From positions 146,734 through 210,733 of the forward strand of contig NZ_KQ948015.1 in NCBI RefSeq assembly GCF_001513965.1: 64,000 nucleotides of DNA. Reading direction: 5' to 3'. The notes beneath the pieces are model-generated. The model saw only the letters and a program-made list of their open reading frames with translations, made no database searches and was not told the DNA's origin. The first letter of the stretch is position 1. Each line of letters opens with the position of its first letter. This document shows, piece by piece, positions 41,002 through 49,301 of this stretch. Source of the DNA: Streptomyces cellostaticus. GTDB taxonomy: Bacteria > Actinomycetota > Actinomycetes > Streptomycetales > Streptomycetaceae. The position numbers were made by a program, and so were the translations under genes.

Positions 41002-41040
41002 GTTCTCGGGAAATCGGACCAATCCGCGGGCCGGGCCGCT

Positions 41041-41087
41041 CCGAATCTCTTGGTCACGATTCGGTGTGCGCCTTGAGTGATTCGGTG
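41041..41087. promoter_or_regulatory. GATTCGG inverted and direct repeats before the anti-sigma gene
   Basis: CCGAATC (41041-41047) is inverted against GATTCGG at 41058-41064, with a 10-nt spacer. GATTCGGTG is repeated directly at 41058-41066 and 41079-41087, 21 bp (two helical turns) apart. The set lies 66-112 bp before the anti-sigma ATG and looks like a multi-site operator. Confidence 0.45.
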
Positions 41088-41152
41088 GTCGGCTGCGTAC
41101 GGATGGGAGCAAGGAGTAACCCCACCCACACCCATAGGCACGAGGATTCGGC

Positions 41153-41806
41153 ATGAGGTCCCTGGAAAGGCATCGCGACGTCGGCGCGTACGCGCTCGGC
41201 GTGCTGGACGAGGCGGAGGCCTTCCGCTTCGAGGACCACCTCATGGAGTGCCCTCAGTGCGCGGCACACGTGACCGAGTTCGGCCCCACGGCACGGCAGT
41301 TGATGCTGTACCGCCGGGCCACGCCGCGCTTCGTGCACCCCATGACCCAGCCCGGTCCCCGGCTGCTGGACCGGCTCCTCGGCGAGCTCGGGCAGCGGCA
41401 CCGGGCCCGTCGCCGCCGCTTCCTGTACGGTCTGGCCGCCTCGGTGGTACTGGCCGTGGCCGGGCCGGGGATCATGGTCTACGCCGGGCACGACCAGCCG
41501 GCCGCGCGCGTCACCGCGGCGACCGACCCGAAGACGGGGGTGTGGGCCCAGGTCACGACCGAGGACGGGGACGCCGGCAGCCGGATGCGGCTGGAGGTGA
41601 AGGACACCTCCGGGCCCCACTCCTGCCGGCTCGTCGTCATCGGCAACGACGGCTCGGAGCAGGTCGTCAGCGGCTGGAACGTGGGCGCCCACGACACCGA
41701 CATGACCACGACCATGGCGGGCTCCACCATGCATCCGGACGAGATCGCCCGCTACGAGGTGCGCACCGCGGACGGACAGCCGCTGGTCACCCTCGACGCC
41801 CGCTGA
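41153..41806 (+). CDS. Zinc-type membrane anti-sigma factor (ZAS)
   Basis: This 217-residue single-pass membrane protein is a ZAS anti-sigma factor. The N-terminal cytosolic domain has the zinc motif His7-x21-His29-x3-Cys33-x2-Cys36 ('HLMECPQC'), which senses redox or surface stress while holding the sigma factor. A TM segment follows at about 90-111, after a run of Arg. The outer domain (about 112-217) is the RskA-type C-terminal beta domain, rich in Asp/Gly/Thr. The ATG has an AAGGAG site. It is the natural partner of the sigma factor at 39787-40335; the pair resembles SigK-RskA. Confidence 0.9.
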   Translation: MRSLERHRDVGAYALGVLDEAEAFRFEDHLMECPQCAAHVTEFGPTARQLMLYRRATPRFVHPMTQPGPRLLDRLLGELGQRHRARRRRFLYGLAASVVLAVAGPGIMVYAGHDQPAARVTAATDPKTGVWAQVTTEDGDAGSRMRLEVKDTSGPHSCRLVVIGNDGSEQVVSGWNVGAHDTDMTTTMAGSTMHPDEIARYEVRTADGQPLVTLDAR

Positions 41807-41842
41807 ATATCGTGAGCAACCACGGGTGAGGATGCGGCCCGA

Positions 41843-42706
41843 CTACTTCAGCAGCCGCGACAACCTGCGGTCCGCCAGCGGCTTGCCGCCCGTCTGGCAG
41901 GTCGGGCAGTACTGGAGCGAGGAGTCGCTGAAGGAGACCTCGCGGATGGTGTCGCCGCACACCGGGCAGGGCTCGCCGGTACGGCCATGGACGCGCAGGC
42001 CACTCTTCTTCTCCGCCTTCAACCGTCCTGCGGCCAGTCCACGCGACCGCTCGACCGCCTCGGTGAGCGTGGTGCGCAGCGCCTCGTAGAGGCTTCGGGT
42101 CTCCTCGGCGGTCAGGGACGCGGCGAGTTTGAACGGGGACATCTTCGCGGCGTGCAGGATCTCGTCGCTGTAGGCGTTGCCGACGCCGGCGATCAGGGAC
42201 TGGTCGCGCAGGGCTCCCTTCAGCCGGCGCCGCTCGTCCTTCAGCAGGGCGGCGAAGCGGTCCTCGTCGAAGCCGTCGGCGAGCGGGTCCGGGCCGAGGC
42301 GGGCCACTGCGGGCACGTCCTGCGGGTCGTGGACGATGTACACGGCGAGCTTCTTCTGGGTGCCGGCCTCGGTGAGGTCGAAGCCCGAGCCGGTCTCCAG
42401 CGCCACGCGCAGGGCGAGGGGTCCCTTTCCGGGGCGCGGCGGGCCGTCCGGAAGCCGGTCCTTCCACTGCAGCCAGCCCGCGCGGGCCAGGTGGGTGACG
42501 AAGTGCAGGCCGGTGTTCCCCTCGATGTCGAGGAACTTCCCGTGCCGGTGCACGGCGGTGACCTCGCTGCCCTCGAACGCGCCGGGAGGAGGGTCGTACG
42601 TCTTCAGGACACTGATCGCGACAGGCAGCACCCGTACGACCTCGTGGCCGACCAGGTTCTCGGTCAGGAAGTCCCTGAGGGCTTCCACCTCGGGCAGTTC
42701 CGGCAT
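41843..42706 (-). CDS. Fpg/Nei family DNA glycosylase
   Basis: This 287-residue protein is a bifunctional DNA glycosylase/AP lyase for oxidised bases. It starts with the catalytic MPELPEVEAL (Pro2 forms the Schiff base, Glu3 is the proton donor), followed by the conserved Lys in 'VHRHGKFLDIE' (near 57), the helix-two-turn-helix 'DQSLIAGVGNAYSDEIL' (near 160-176) and a C-terminal zinc finger with two Cys-x2-Cys pairs ('CPVCGD' and 'CPTCQT', near 245-268). Length is normal. It is in neither a repair cluster nor an obvious operon: its start is 31 bp from the stop of the SpoIIE-type gene on the same strand, so the two may be co-transcribed. Confidence 0.93.
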   Translation of the reverse strand: MPELPEVEALRDFLTENLVGHEVVRVLPVAISVLKTYDPPPGAFEGSEVTAVHRHGKFLDIEGNTGLHFVTHLARAGWLQWKDRLPDGPPRPGKGPLALRVALETGSGFDLTEAGTQKKLAVYIVHDPQDVPAVARLGPDPLADGFDEDRFAALLKDERRRLKGALRDQSLIAGVGNAYSDEILHAAKMSPFKLAASLTAEETRSLYEALRTTLTEAVERSRGLAAGRLKAEKKSGLRVHGRTGEPCPVCGDTIREVSFSDSSLQYCPTCQTGGKPLADRRLSRLLK

Positions 42707-42737
42707 ACGTCCAGAGTGCCATCCGGGGCCCCTGGGG

Positions 42738-44825
42738 TCAGGTGCGCTCGGACACCAGGAACTCGCACCACACGCACTTGCCGCCGCCCCGCGCCTCCAC
42801 GCCCCACACGTCGGCAAGCCGGTCCACGAGGAGCAGTCCGCGTCCGGAGACACCGTCCTCCCCCGCCTCTCGACGGCGCGGCAGGGCGCTGGAGCAGTCC
42901 TCGACCTCGACGCGCAGCCGCCGGTCGCTGCCTTCGAGGCCCCGCAGGGTGACGATCGCGGAGCCCTCGGTGTGTATCAGGGCGTTGGTGATCAGTTCGT
43001 CGGCGACCAGCTCGATCTCGTCGGCCCGGTCCCGGGCGCCCCAGGAGCGGACCGCGGCGCGGATCATGTGCCGGGCGTGGGTGAGGGCCTCCGGGTCGCC
43101 GGGAGCCACGTGCTGCTGGAGCCGGCCGCCGGTCCGCGGGGCCTCGGGGACCCGGCGGCGCAGCAGGAGCAGCGCCACGTCGTCGTCGCCGCGCCGCTCC
43201 TCGGCCACCTCGATCAGCCGGGCGGCGAGGTCGCGCACCTCGTCCGGGCCCTTGGCGATGAGGGTCGTCAGGGCCTGCATCCCGTCGTCGAGGTCGGTGC
43301 CGGGCTGCTCGACGAGCCCGTCGGTGCACAGCAGCAGGGTGTGGCCCGGGTCGAGTTCGAGCGTGGAGACGGGGTACTCGAGACGGCCGAACTCGGCGGA
43401 GAGACCGAGCGGCAGCCCGCCCTCGACCGGGACCCGGCGGCAGGTGCCGTCGGCGTCCCTGACCAGCGGGTCGATGTGCCCGGCCCGGACCACCTGGACG
43501 ACCCCGGTGGACAGGTCGGCCTCCGCGTACAGGCAGGTGGCGAAGCGGTCGGTGTCGAGTTCGTGCAGGAAGACGGAGGCGCGGGCCATCACGGTGGCCG
43601 GGGTGTGTCCCTCGGCGGCGTAGGCGCGCAGCACGATCCGCAGCTGGCCCATCACGGCCGCCGCGTGTGTGTCGTGCCCTTGTACGTCGCCGATGACCGC
43701 TCCGACCCGGCCGCCGGGCAGCGGGATCAGGTCGTACCAGTCGCCGCCGATGTCCCGGCCGAGGGCGCCCCCGGCGGTGGCGGCGCGGTAGCGGACGGCG
43801 ACGTCGGCGCCGCGGACGCTCGGGATGGTGCGGGGCAGCATCGCCTGCTGGAGGCCCTGGGCGAGGTCCTTCTCCTGCTCGTAGAGCATGGCCCGCTGCA
43901 GGCTCTGCGCGATGCTGCTGCCCAGCGCCACCAGGACGGCACGCTCCTCGCTGGAGAAGCCCTGCCGGTCGTTGTAGAGCAGGCCCATGGCGCCGAACGG
44001 GCGGGCCTGGGCGATCAGCGGCAGGTAGACGGCGGAGGTGATGTGCAGGCCGGTGATGTGCGGCCACAGGATCGGGTAGCCCTCGGCGAACTCCTCCGGG
44101 GACTCGATGAAGCGCGGGGTGAGCGTGCGGACGACCTCGCCCATCGGGTACGGCTCGTCGATCCGGGTGATCCGGGTGCCGGGCACGAAGCTGCCCACAG
44201 GGCCCTCCGCGATGAGCCGGATCCGGCCGGCCTCCACCAGCCCCATGACGAGGCTGGCCGCGCCGAGGTGGCGGATGCCGTGGGCGTCCTTGAGGACGTC
44301 GATGACGTCCTGGACGCTGCGGGCGTGGGCGAGGGCGGCGGAGATGACCTGGACGACGTTGGTCTGCTGACGGAAGGCCTGGTCCTGGGCGGCCCGCACG
44401 CTGCGCGCCTCGGTGTCGGCAAGTTCCTCGGTGGCGTCGCGGACGATGCCGACGACCCGGCGCGGCCGGCCGGTCTCGTCGCGCCGGATGTAGCCCTGGG
44501 TGTGGGCCCAGCGCGGGGTGCCGTCGCGGCAGCGGATGCGGAAGTAGGCGCCGTAGTTCTCGCTGCCGTCCTTGATGGCCTGGGCCACCAGCGCGTCCAG
44601 CCGGGCGGCCTCCGGCGGCGGCACCCGGACGGCGAGGGACTCCGCCCGGCCGTCGTACTCCTCGGGAAGCAGGTCGAAGACCTCGTGGGCCTGGGCATCC
44701 ATGTGGAACAGGCCCGCGTCCAGGTCCCAGTCGAAGCTGCCCATGCGGTTGAGCGCCAGGATCGGGCCCGGGTGGGCGGGCCATTCCTCCAGGAGTGACG
44801 GGGCGCTCGCTCCCCGATCGGCCAT
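42738..44825 (-). CDS. PAS-GAF-SpoIIE phosphatase with HATPase domain
   Basis: This 695-residue cytosolic protein combines four modules: PAS (about 20-140), GAF (about 150-320), a SpoIIE/RsbU-type PP2C phosphatase (about 335-545; 'GRDIGGDWYDLIPLPGGRVGAVIGDVQGHD' in parts, 'LLLCTDGLVE', 'DDDVALLLL' for metal binding) and an RsbW-like HATPase domain (about 560-690; N-box 'LVADELITNALIHT', G-box 'GVSGRGLLLVDRLADVWG'). Such proteins both dephosphorylate and phosphorylate anti-anti-sigma factors, controlling SigB-like stress responses, with light, redox or small-molecule input through PAS/GAF. No anti-anti-sigma gene is adjacent. The ATG at 44825 is the only suitable start near the PAS. Confidence 0.92.
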   Translation of the reverse strand: MADRGASAPSLLEEWPAHPGPILALNRMGSFDWDLDAGLFHMDAQAHEVFDLLPEEYDGRAESLAVRVPPPEAARLDALVAQAIKDGSENYGAYFRIRCRDGTPRWAHTQGYIRRDETGRPRRVVGIVRDATEELADTEARSVRAAQDQAFRQQTNVVQVISAALAHARSVQDVIDVLKDAHGIRHLGAASLVMGLVEAGRIRLIAEGPVGSFVPGTRITRIDEPYPMGEVVRTLTPRFIESPEEFAEGYPILWPHITGLHITSAVYLPLIAQARPFGAMGLLYNDRQGFSSEERAVLVALGSSIAQSLQRAMLYEQEKDLAQGLQQAMLPRTIPSVRGADVAVRYRAATAGGALGRDIGGDWYDLIPLPGGRVGAVIGDVQGHDTHAAAVMGQLRIVLRAYAAEGHTPATVMARASVFLHELDTDRFATCLYAEADLSTGVVQVVRAGHIDPLVRDADGTCRRVPVEGGLPLGLSAEFGRLEYPVSTLELDPGHTLLLCTDGLVEQPGTDLDDGMQALTTLIAKGPDEVRDLAARLIEVAEERRGDDDVALLLLRRRVPEAPRTGGRLQQHVAPGDPEALTHARHMIRAAVRSWGARDRADEIELVADELITNALIHTEGSAIVTLRGLEGSDRRLRVEVEDCSSALPRRREAGEDGVSGRGLLLVDRLADVWGVEARGGGKCVWCEFLVSERT

Positions 44826-44985
44826 GGGGCCACCTTGCCAGGGATTCTCCGATTATTCGACTGGGACGAAGACCGTCCGCTTCACTGCCCGGGGTTACGC
44901 AGACGCAGCGGTACGGTACCCGCAGTGACGAGCCCTTCCGGCGCGCCACCGCCGGTGGCGACAATGGAGGCAGGAGCGCACAGCC

Positions 44986-46407
44986 GTGGACTGGTTCACC
45001 GCACCCGACTACTGGCTGAGCCGGCTGGTCTTCCAGCGGGCTCTGGCCGGCCTGTATCTCGTCGCGTTCCTCGTGGCCGCCCTCCAGTTCCGGGCCCTGC
45101 TGGGCGAGCGCGGCATGCTGCCGATCCCTCGTTTCACGGCGCGGGCACCCTTCAGGCGGACCCCGAGCCTGTTCCATCTGCACTACTCGGACCGTTTCTT
45201 CGCGGCCTGCGCCTGGTCCGGCTGCGCGGTCTCGGCCGCCCTGCTGGCCGGCGCGGACTCCCTGCTGCCGCTGGGGGCCGGCATCCTGCTGTGGCTGGTG
45301 CCGTGGGCGCTGTATCTGTCGATCGTCAACGTGGGCCAGACCTGGTACGCGTTCGGCTGGGAGTCGCTGCTGCTGGAGGTCGGCTTCCTGGCCGCGTTCC
45401 TCGGCAACGACGCGGTCGCACCGCCCGTCGTCGTGCTGTTCCTGCTGCGCTGGATCCTGTTCCGGGTCGAGTTCGGGGCCGGGCTGATCAAGCTCCGGGG
45501 CGACGCGTGCTGGCGGAAGCTGACCTGTCTGGACTACCACCACGAGACCCAGCCGATGCCGGGCCCGCTGAGCTGGTTCTTCCACCATCTCCCGAGGCCC
45601 CTGCACCGGGTGGAGGTGGCCGCCAACCACGTCACCCAACTGGTCGTACCGGTCCTGCTGTTCACTCCGCAGCCGGTCTCCTCGGCCGCCGCCGCGCTGA
45701 TGATCGTCACCCAGCTGTGGCTGGTGCTGTCCGGCAACTTCTCCTGGCTGAACTGGATCACCATCGTGCTGGCCCTGTCCGCGCTCCGGCTGCCCGCCAC
45801 GGCACCGTCCGTGCCCGCGGCACCGCTCTGGTACGAGGCCGTGGTGCTCGCCCTCGCCGCCCTGCTGATCTACCTGAGCTACCACCCGGTGCTGAACATG
45901 ATCTCCCGGCGCCAGGTCATGAACCGCTCCTTCGACCCCTTGCACCTGGTGAACACCTACGGCGCGTTCGGCAGCGTCAGCCGGATCCGCTACGAGGTGG
46001 TGGTCGAGGGCACCCGGGACGACCTGCCGCGGGAGGACTCGGAATGGCGGGAGTACGAGTTCAAGGGCAAGCCCGGCGATCCCCGGCACTGGCCCCGCCA
46101 GTTCGCGCCGTATCACCTGCGTCTGGACTGGCTGATGTGGTTCGCCGCGCTGTCCCCGGCCTACGCCGGCGACTGGTTCGGCGGGCTGGTGGAGCGGCTG
46201 CTGGAGAACGACCGTGACACCCTGAAGCTGCTGCGCCGCTCCCCGTTCCCGGCGGACGCCCCGCCCCGCTACGTCCGCGCCCGCCTCTTCCGCTACCGCT
46301 ACACCACCTGGCGGGAGCTGCGGGAGACGGGGGCGTGCTGGGAGCGGGTGTACGTACGGGAGTGGCTGCCGCCCACGCGGCTGGCCGGGGTGGCTCAGAG
46401 GTCGTAG
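44986..46407 (+). CDS. Lipase maturation factor (LMF1)-like membrane protein
   Basis: This 473-residue polytopic protein belongs to the LMF1 family (PF06762), known in animals as an endoplasmic reticulum factor for lipase folding; its bacterial role is unknown. Family features are 'GWESLLLEVGFLAAFLG' (near 124-140), 'LRWILFRVEFGAGLIKLRGDACWRKLTCLDYHHETQPMP' in parts (near 155-193), the 'NFSWLNWITIV' segment, and the C-terminal soluble 'YEFKGKPGDPRHWPRQFAPYHLRLDWLMWFAAL' region (near 360-392). It has about six to eight TM segments. The GTG start has AGGAG about 11 bases upstream. The 3' end overlaps the lactonase gene by 13 bp on the other strand. Confidence 0.85.
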   Translation: MDWFTAPDYWLSRLVFQRALAGLYLVAFLVAALQFRALLGERGMLPIPRFTARAPFRRTPSLFHLHYSDRFFAACAWSGCAVSAALLAGADSLLPLGAGILLWLVPWALYLSIVNVGQTWYAFGWESLLLEVGFLAAFLGNDAVAPPVVVLFLLRWILFRVEFGAGLIKLRGDACWRKLTCLDYHHETQPMPGPLSWFFHHLPRPLHRVEVAANHVTQLVVPVLLFTPQPVSSAAAALMIVTQLWLVLSGNFSWLNWITIVLALSALRLPATAPSVPAAPLWYEAVVLALAALLIYLSYHPVLNMISRRQVMNRSFDPLHLVNTYGAFGSVSRIRYEVVVEGTRDDLPREDSEWREYEFKGKPGDPRHWPRQFAPYHLRLDWLMWFAALSPAYAGDWFGGLVERLLENDRDTLKLLRRSPFPADAPPRYVRARLFRYRYTTWRELRETGACWERVYVREWLPPTRLAGVAQRS

Positions 46408-47234
46408 ACGCGGCTCGCGGTGCCCTCGTACAGGGCGGCGCGCTCCGCCGCGCCGAGCCCTGACGTCAGCTCCCGGGCCGCTTGACCCACTTGTGCGTAG
46501 GTGGCCGCCAGGGTGCACACCGGCCAGTCGGAGCCGAACATCAGGCGGTCGGGGCCGAAGGACTCCAGGGCGGCGTCGGTGTACGGGCGCAGGCCGGCGG
46601 TCGTCCAGGAGGCGGGGTCGGCCTCGGTGACCAGGCCGGAGAGTTTGGCGACGGTGTTGGGGAGGGCGGCGAGGGCGCGCAGGTGGGTCGTCCAGGGTTC
46701 GCGTTCCCCCGAGGCGATGGGCGGTTTGCCCAAGTGGTCGAGCACGAAGGTCAGTCGGGGCAGGGCTGCGGCCGCCTCGGCGCAGGCCGGGAGCTGGTGG
46801 GGCAGGACCACGAGGTCGTAGACCAGGCCCGCCTCCGCCACGGCGGCCAGGCCGCGCCGCACGTCGCCCCGCAGCAGCCACTCGGGGTCGGGCTCGCTCT
46901 GGACCTGGTGGCGGATGCCCTTCAGGAAGCTGCCGCCGGGAAGCTCGCGCAGGCGGGCCAGTTCGTCGGCGATGCCGGGGCGGGTGAGGTCGGTCCAGCC
47001 GACGACGCCCGCGACCAGGTCGTGTGCGGCCGCCAGGGCCAGCAACTCGGGGGTCTCCTCGGGCACGGTGACCGTCTGGACGAGGACGGTACGGTCCACT
47101 CCGGCCGCCCGGGCCTCGGGTTCCAGGTCGGCAAGGCCGAAGTTCCGTCTGAGCGGGCGGAGTCCGGGACCGGTGATCCAGTCCTGGTCGCGGACCGACA
47201 GGTCCCAGACGTGGTGGTGGGCGTCGACGGTCAC
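46395..47234 (-). CDS. Amidohydrolase_2 family lactonase (L-fuconolactonase-like)
   Basis: This 279-residue protein is a PF04909 metal-dependent TIM-barrel amidohydrolase of the subgroup with L-fucono-1,5-lactonase and related sugar lactonases. It begins MTVDAHHHVWDLSV, with the metal-type His triad at 6-8, then 'QTVTVPEET', 'FVLDHLGKPPI' with the His-Lys pair (near 178-188) and 'RLMFGSDWPVC' with the catalytic Asp (near 240). The GTG start overlaps the stop of the mutarotase gene (GTGA at 47231-47234). It is the last gene of the deoxysugar operon and should open the lactone formed by the dehydrogenase. Confidence 0.85.
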   Translation of the reverse strand: MTVDAHHHVWDLSVRDQDWITGPGLRPLRRNFGLADLEPEARAAGVDRTVLVQTVTVPEETPELLALAAAHDLVAGVVGWTDLTRPGIADELARLRELPGGSFLKGIRHQVQSEPDPEWLLRGDVRRGLAAVAEAGLVYDLVVLPHQLPACAEAAAALPRLTFVLDHLGKPPIASGEREPWTTHLRALAALPNTVAKLSGLVTEADPASWTTAGLRPYTDAALESFGPDRLMFGSDWPVCTLAATYAQVGQAARELTSGLGAAERAALYEGTASRVYDL

Positions 47235-47581
47235 GGCAGCTCCCAGACGACGGGCAGCCCGGCCTGTGCGCCGCCCTCGGAGTAGTCGTGCACGACGTCG
47301 AGCAGCTCGGCCATGCGGGCCTGCCAGGCGACGTTGACCGGCAGCTGTTCGAGTTCCGCGAGCAGGCGGGCGTAGTCCTCGCATGCGAGGAGGTGGAAGA
47401 GGTCGGTCCCTCCCCCACGCTCGGCTTCGCTCGCGCGGGGGGACCCCCACCGCCAGATGGTCCAGGAGGTCGCTCCGGCGGCGCGGATGGCGTCGGTGAG
47501 TTCCTGCGGGACCTCTCGGTGGGCCGCCTCGTAGTCGGCGATCCGGTGGGCGCGGACCTTGGTGTGCAGGGCGACTCTCAT
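47231..47581 (-). CDS. L-rhamnose/L-fucose mutarotase-like protein with inserted repeat
   Basis: This 116-residue protein is a COG3254/RhaM-type mutarotase that interconverts sugar anomers, here feeding the dehydrogenase. It has the family start MRVALHTKVRAHRIADYEAAH, the middle 'GATSWTIWR' and the end 'AWQARMAELLDVVHDYS'. Relatives run straight from 'TIWR' into 'SGTDLFH'; here residues 45-57 (WGSPRASEAERGG) are extra and are encoded exactly by the palindromic repeat at 47411-47450. The insert keeps the frame, so the protein may still fold, with a new surface loop, but activity should be checked. The ATG at 47581 overlaps the stop of the aldo/keto reductase gene. Confidence 0.85.
   Translation of the reverse strand: MRVALHTKVRAHRIADYEAAHREVPQELTDAIRAAGATSWTIWRWGSPRASEAERGGGTDLFHLLACEDYARLLAELEQLPVNVAWQARMAELLDVVHDYSEGGAQAGLPVVWELP
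47411..47450 (+). repeat. Palindromic coding-inserted repeat, copy B (40 bp)
   Basis: The sequence runs TCCCCCACGCTCGGCTTCG on to CGCGCGGGGGGACCCCCAC. C-runs and G-runs pair around a CTTCG centre, giving a hairpin, and a second CCCCC follows. It aligns with copy A at 27061-27103. It lies inside the mutarotase gene (read on the minus strand) as an in-frame insert. Confidence 0.8.
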
Positions 47582-48546
47582 GACGGCTCCTCGGGGGGCA
47601 GCAGACCGGTGTCCCGCAGCTCCTGCCAGAAGGCGGCCGGGACGGGGGTGGCGAACTGCTCGGCGCAGTCGTGGACTTCGGCGCAGGAGCGGGCGCCGGC
47701 CAGGACGGAGACGACAGCGGGGTGCGCGGAGCAGAAGGCCAGGGCGGCGGCGCGCAGGGTGGTGCCGTGCCGGCCGGCGACCGCCTTCAGGCGCAGGGCG
47801 CGGTCCAGCAGCTCCCTCGGTGCGCGGCCGTAGTCGTACGTCGACTGCGGCGTCGGGTCCGCCAGCAGGCCCGAGTTGAAGGCGCCGCCGATGACGACCG
47901 ACACGCCCCGCGCGCGGGCCTCGGGCAGCAGCTCGGTGCCCGCGCTCTGGTCGAGCAGGCTGTAGCGGCCCGCGCAGAGCACCACGTCCACGTCCGTGTC
48001 GCGGACGAACCGGGTGAGCATCCCGGTCTGGTTCATGCCCGCGCCGATCGCGCCGACGACGCCCTCGGAGCGGAGCTTCTCCAGGGCGGGATAGCCCTCG
48101 CGGAAGGCCTGCTCGGCGTGGTCGTCGGGGTCGTGGAGGCAGACGACGTCGACGCGGTCGAGGCCGAGGCGGTCCAGGCTCGCCTCCAGGGTCCGGCGGA
48201 TGCCGTCGGCGCTGAAGTCCCAGACGCGGCGGTGGGCGGCGGGGACGGCGAAGCCGTTCGCCAGGTCGTCTCCGGTGCCGTCGGCGGGTTCCAGGCGGCG
48301 GCCGACCTTCGTGGAGACCGTGTACGTGGTGCGGTCGTAGTCCCGCAGGGCCGCGCCGAGGCGGCGTTCGGAGAGGCCGAGGCCGTAGTGGGGCGCGGTG
48401 TCGAAGTAGCGGATGCCCCGCTGCCAGGCGGCCCGCACGGTCTCGTACGCCTGCTCGTCACCGACCTCGGTGTAGAGGTTGCCGAGGGCAGCGGCGCCGA
48501 AGCCCAGGGGGGTGACCTCGACGCCGCTGCGGCCCAGGGCGGTCAC
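47578..48546 (-). CDS. Aldo/keto reductase (L-fucose-type dehydrogenase)
   Basis: This 322-residue protein is an NAD(P)-dependent aldo/keto reductase, probably oxidising the sugar to its lactone. The catalytic pair is Asp49 and Tyr54 in 'YFDTAPHYGLGLSERRLG', with Lys in 'VSTKVGR' and His in 'VCLHDPDD'; 'GAGMNQTGML' and the C-terminal 'SVLAGARS' cofactor-binding stretch also fit. It resembles pyridoxal/L-fucose/D-threo-aldose dehydrogenases. The GTG start overlaps the SDR stop (48543-48546) and its stop overlaps the mutarotase ATG. Context fixes its role as the first oxidation step. Confidence 0.87.
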   Translation of the reverse strand: MTALGRSGVEVTPLGFGAAALGNLYTEVGDEQAYETVRAAWQRGIRYFDTAPHYGLGLSERRLGAALRDYDRTTYTVSTKVGRRLEPADGTGDDLANGFAVPAAHRRVWDFSADGIRRTLEASLDRLGLDRVDVVCLHDPDDHAEQAFREGYPALEKLRSEGVVGAIGAGMNQTGMLTRFVRDTDVDVVLCAGRYSLLDQSAGTELLPEARARGVSVVIGGAFNSGLLADPTPQSTYDYGRAPRELLDRALRLKAVAGRHGTTLRAAALAFCSAHPAVVSVLAGARSCAEVHDCAEQFATPVPAAFWQELRDTGLLPPEEPS

Positions 48547-49301
48547 CGGTCCGCCGCCGGGCGCAGCCTCAGGCCCTGCATGCCGCCGTCGACGGCGAGG
48601 GCGGTGCCGGTGGTGGCGCCGGACAGGGGGCTGGCCAAGTAGGCGATGGCGCCCGCGACTTCGGCGGACGAGACGAGGCGGCCGGTGGGCTGGCGGGCCT
48701 CCAGGGCGGTGCGCTCGGCGGCGGGGTCGGGGGCCGCGTCCAGCAGGCGGCCCACCCACGGGGTGTCGGCCGTACCGGGGTTGACGCAGTTGACCCGGAT
48801 GCCCTCGTGGACGTGGTCGGCGGCCATGGCCAGAGTGAGGGAGTACACGGCGCCCTTGGTGGCGCTGTACAGGGCGCGTTGCGGAAGCCCGGCGGTGGCG
48901 GCGATGGAGCAGGTGTTCACGATGGCCGCGTGCCGGGATCGGCGCAGGTGCGGGAGGGCGGCGCGGGCGGTGCGGACCATGCCGAGGACGTTGACGTCGA
49001 AGACGCACCGCCACTCGGCGTCGTCGTTGTCCTCGACGGTGCCCTGGGCGCCGATGCCGGCGTTGTTGACCAGGATGTCCAGGCCGCCGAGGGTCTCGGC
49101 GGCCTGTGCGACGGCGGTCCGCACCGAGGCGTCGTCGCTGACGTCGGCGACCAGTGCGAGGAGCGGCTTGTCCACCGAGGACGGGTCCAGGTCGAGCACG
49201 GCGACCTGGGCGCCGCGCTCGGCGAGGAGGCCGGCGGTGGCCCGGCCGATCCCGGACGCGCCGCCGGTGACCAGGGCTCTGAGGCCCTCGAAGTCGTTCA
49301 T
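48543..49301 (-). CDS. Short-chain dehydrogenase (2-keto-3-deoxy-L-fuconate dehydrogenase-like)
   Basis: This 252-residue SDR has the cofactor motif 'TGGASGIG' at 12-19, 'NNAG' at 79-82, and the catalytic Tyr145-Lys149 in 'YSATK' with an upstream Ser. The C-terminal 'GGM' ending is typical of classical SDRs. In non-phosphorylating L-fucose or L-rhamnose pathways an SDR oxidises the 2-keto-3-deoxy acid after the dehydratase, and this gene directly follows the dehydratase (ATGA overlap at 49298-49301). An alternative is that it is the first sugar dehydrogenase. Confidence 0.87.
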   Translation of the reverse strand: MNDFEGLRALVTGGASGIGRATAGLLAERGAQVAVLDLDPSSVDKPLLALVADVSDDASVRTAVAQAAETLGGLDILVNNAGIGAQGTVEDNDDAEWRCVFDVNVLGMVRTARAALPHLRRSRHAAIVNTCSIAATAGLPQRALYSATKGAVYSLTLAMAADHVHEGIRVNCVNPGTADTPWVGRLLDAAPDPAAERTALEARQPTGRLVSSAEVAGAIAYLASPLSGATTGTALAVDGGMQGLRLRPAADR

